From: Chionoecetes opilio | Lineage: Eukaryota; Arthropoda; Malacostraca; Decapoda; Majidae | DNA: 64,000 bases | Reading direction: 5' to 3' | NCBI GenBank assembly: GCA_016584305.1 | Contig: JACEEZ010021700.1 | Location: 1 to 64,000 of the forward strand | Shown: one piece after another, positions 62,927 to 64,000 of the stretch | How the letters are laid out: each line of letters starts with the position of its first letter | How positions within the stretch are numbered: position 1 is the stretch's first letter | Position numbers and translations under genes: made by a program | The notes under the pieces: generated by a model | The model's input: the letters and a program-made list of their open reading frames with translations, nothing else | Told to the model about the DNA's origin: nothing | The model's database searches: none

Positions 62927-63147
62927 ACTTTCTATTCTGTAGTACTAATATAATAACTTTTTCACACCTTACTTATTTGAATGTGATTGTAGCTAATATT
63001 ACGTAGATATATCCTTTTCATTCTGCATATCTTTCAACTACTCCTTATAGTATGTCTTATTGTGTCTTTTAAACCTGTGAATACAATAATATAGAGATTG
63101 TATTATATATATTCTCTATTACATGTTTAGTATTGATTGTATTCTGT

Positions 63148-63507
63148 TTAACGCCTTCACGCCCAGATCTTTCCTCTGCTATATCCTCGCTATAGCGTCC
63201 CAGCGCATTCGGTCAGCGGTTCCAGTCCACCAAGTTCGTCCTGGCGTGGTGGCGCTTTGTATAGTCAATAACCTTGTAGTTGGTACTTGCAAAGTGTCTA
63301 GATAGGATCAAAGTATCTTATCTTGCTATATAAAATCGTCTGTTGTTAGCCATAAAATTACGAAATGTAACTGAATATACCAAATTAGTTAGTGGACAAG
63401 GATACTAAACAGGTCATAGCTATAAAATATTGCTTATAGTCACTAAAAATCGTCTAATGGTACTCAAATTACAATGGAAATTACGTTCTGGGCCAAAAGG
63501 GGTTTTA
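63148..63507. mobile_element. MITE family A, copy 4, with nested SINE-1
   Basis: TTAACGCCTTCACGCCCAGA at the left and TTCTGGGCCAAAAGGGGTTTT at the right. The body resumes after a SINE-1 insert at CTATATAAAATCGTCTG. Confidence 0.8.
63187..63334 (+). mobile_element. SINE-1, copy 3 (5'-truncated)
   Basis: Begins near GCGTCCCAGCGCATTCGGTC, has the B-box variant GGTTCCAGTCC, and the same body to TATCTTATCTTG. CTATA occurs at both junctions. Confidence 0.8.
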
Positions 63508-63749
63508 ATACATAGTTCTTCTTTGACTGCAATCTCTGTAATTCTAACGTCACTCTGTACTACTGCTATGATTCCTACTGTATTATTGATTTCAGTTTAG
63601 CATGGTAGTCATTTTTTTATGTCTGCATATATCTAGTTCCATCTTTTCTTATATTCGATTTTATTTCTTATATGTAATTACGATATATATTTACGAGTTA
63701 TTTTATCTTCTTAGTGTGAATCTGTAATAGTTTTCCAAGTCTGTATTTA
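63508..63749. other. No recognised feature (A/T-rich)
   Basis: No supported structure. Confidence 0.5.
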
Positions 63750-63776
63750 GTAGTAGTAGTAGTAATAGTAGTAGTA

Positions 63777-63814
<38 letters not shown>

Positions 63815-63827
63815 AGTAGTAGTAGTG

Positions 63828-63860
<33 letters not shown>
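63750..63860. repeat. (TAG)n microsatellite
   Basis: About 36 units of TAG with TGG variants. Confidence 0.96.
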
Positions 63861-63955
63861 AACCATCAACCTTTTGTACTTTCCATTGCTTACTATAATC
63901 ACTTAATAGTCAACTTTCTGCATTTTTCTTTATTTAAGGTTATTACTATAGTATA

Positions 63956-64000
63956 TAATGTATGTATGTATTTATGTATGTATGTATGTACTATGTATGT
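63956..64000. repeat. (TATG)n microsatellite at window end
   Basis: TATGTATG units running off the window. Confidence 0.9.

Overview
This window is animal nuclear DNA, most likely from an arthropod and plausibly a decapod crustacean. The evidence is spliced genes with GT-AG introns, a chitin-binding cuticle-type protein, interstitial TTAGG/CCTAA tracts (the arthropod telomere motif), dense CT/GT/ACT microsatellites, and many CR1-like, RTE-like and jockey-like LINE remnants, SINEs and small DNA transposons. No bacterial-style operon, CRISPR array or rRNA gene is visible. The species is inferred, not shown.

Layout. (1) 1-19.3 kb: a plus-strand Src-type non-receptor tyrosine kinase gene whose 5' end lies outside the window. 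Eight exons can be placed: SH3 at 1355-1786, SH2 at 2161 to about 2640, and kinase domain from about 2650 to 13372. A CR1/L2-like LINE sits in the intron before the HRD exon. The last coding exon occurs twice (13167-13372 and 17540-17745) inside a 4.37-kb-offset duplication that also holds an RTE-type LINE. (2) 19.3-26.1 kb: gene-poor DNA full of nested MITEs, a tRNA-derived SINE, minisatellites and foldback DNA. (3) 26.2-48.5 kb: five tandem copies of an intronless C2H2 zinc-finger gene, all on the plus strand, four intact and one frameshifted. The first two and last three fingers are similar, the middle fingers differ, and the linker is an expandable 24-bp repeat. Most units carry degenerate LINE sequence upstream. 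(4) 48.5-56.7 kb: transposon-derived and simple-sequence DNA. (5) 56.75-61.42 kb: a three-exon gene for a small secreted single-domain chitin-binding (CBM14/peritrophin-A) protein. One intron is filled by about 2.8 kb of a 19-bp minisatellite that matches the 3' tail of the LINE family in the kinase gene. (6) 61.4-64 kb: microsatellites, a SINE, and a MITE with a SINE nested in it.

The genes do not look functionally linked: signalling kinase, DNA-binding proteins, extracellular matrix protein. Quality warning: about 2.2-7.7 kb is rich in single-base indels and ends at an ambiguous base (7707). The 1.37 kb before that base is repeated in cleaner form after it, which looks like an unmerged assembly overlap. 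Kinase frameshifts in that tract may be sequencing errors rather than pseudogene lesions.
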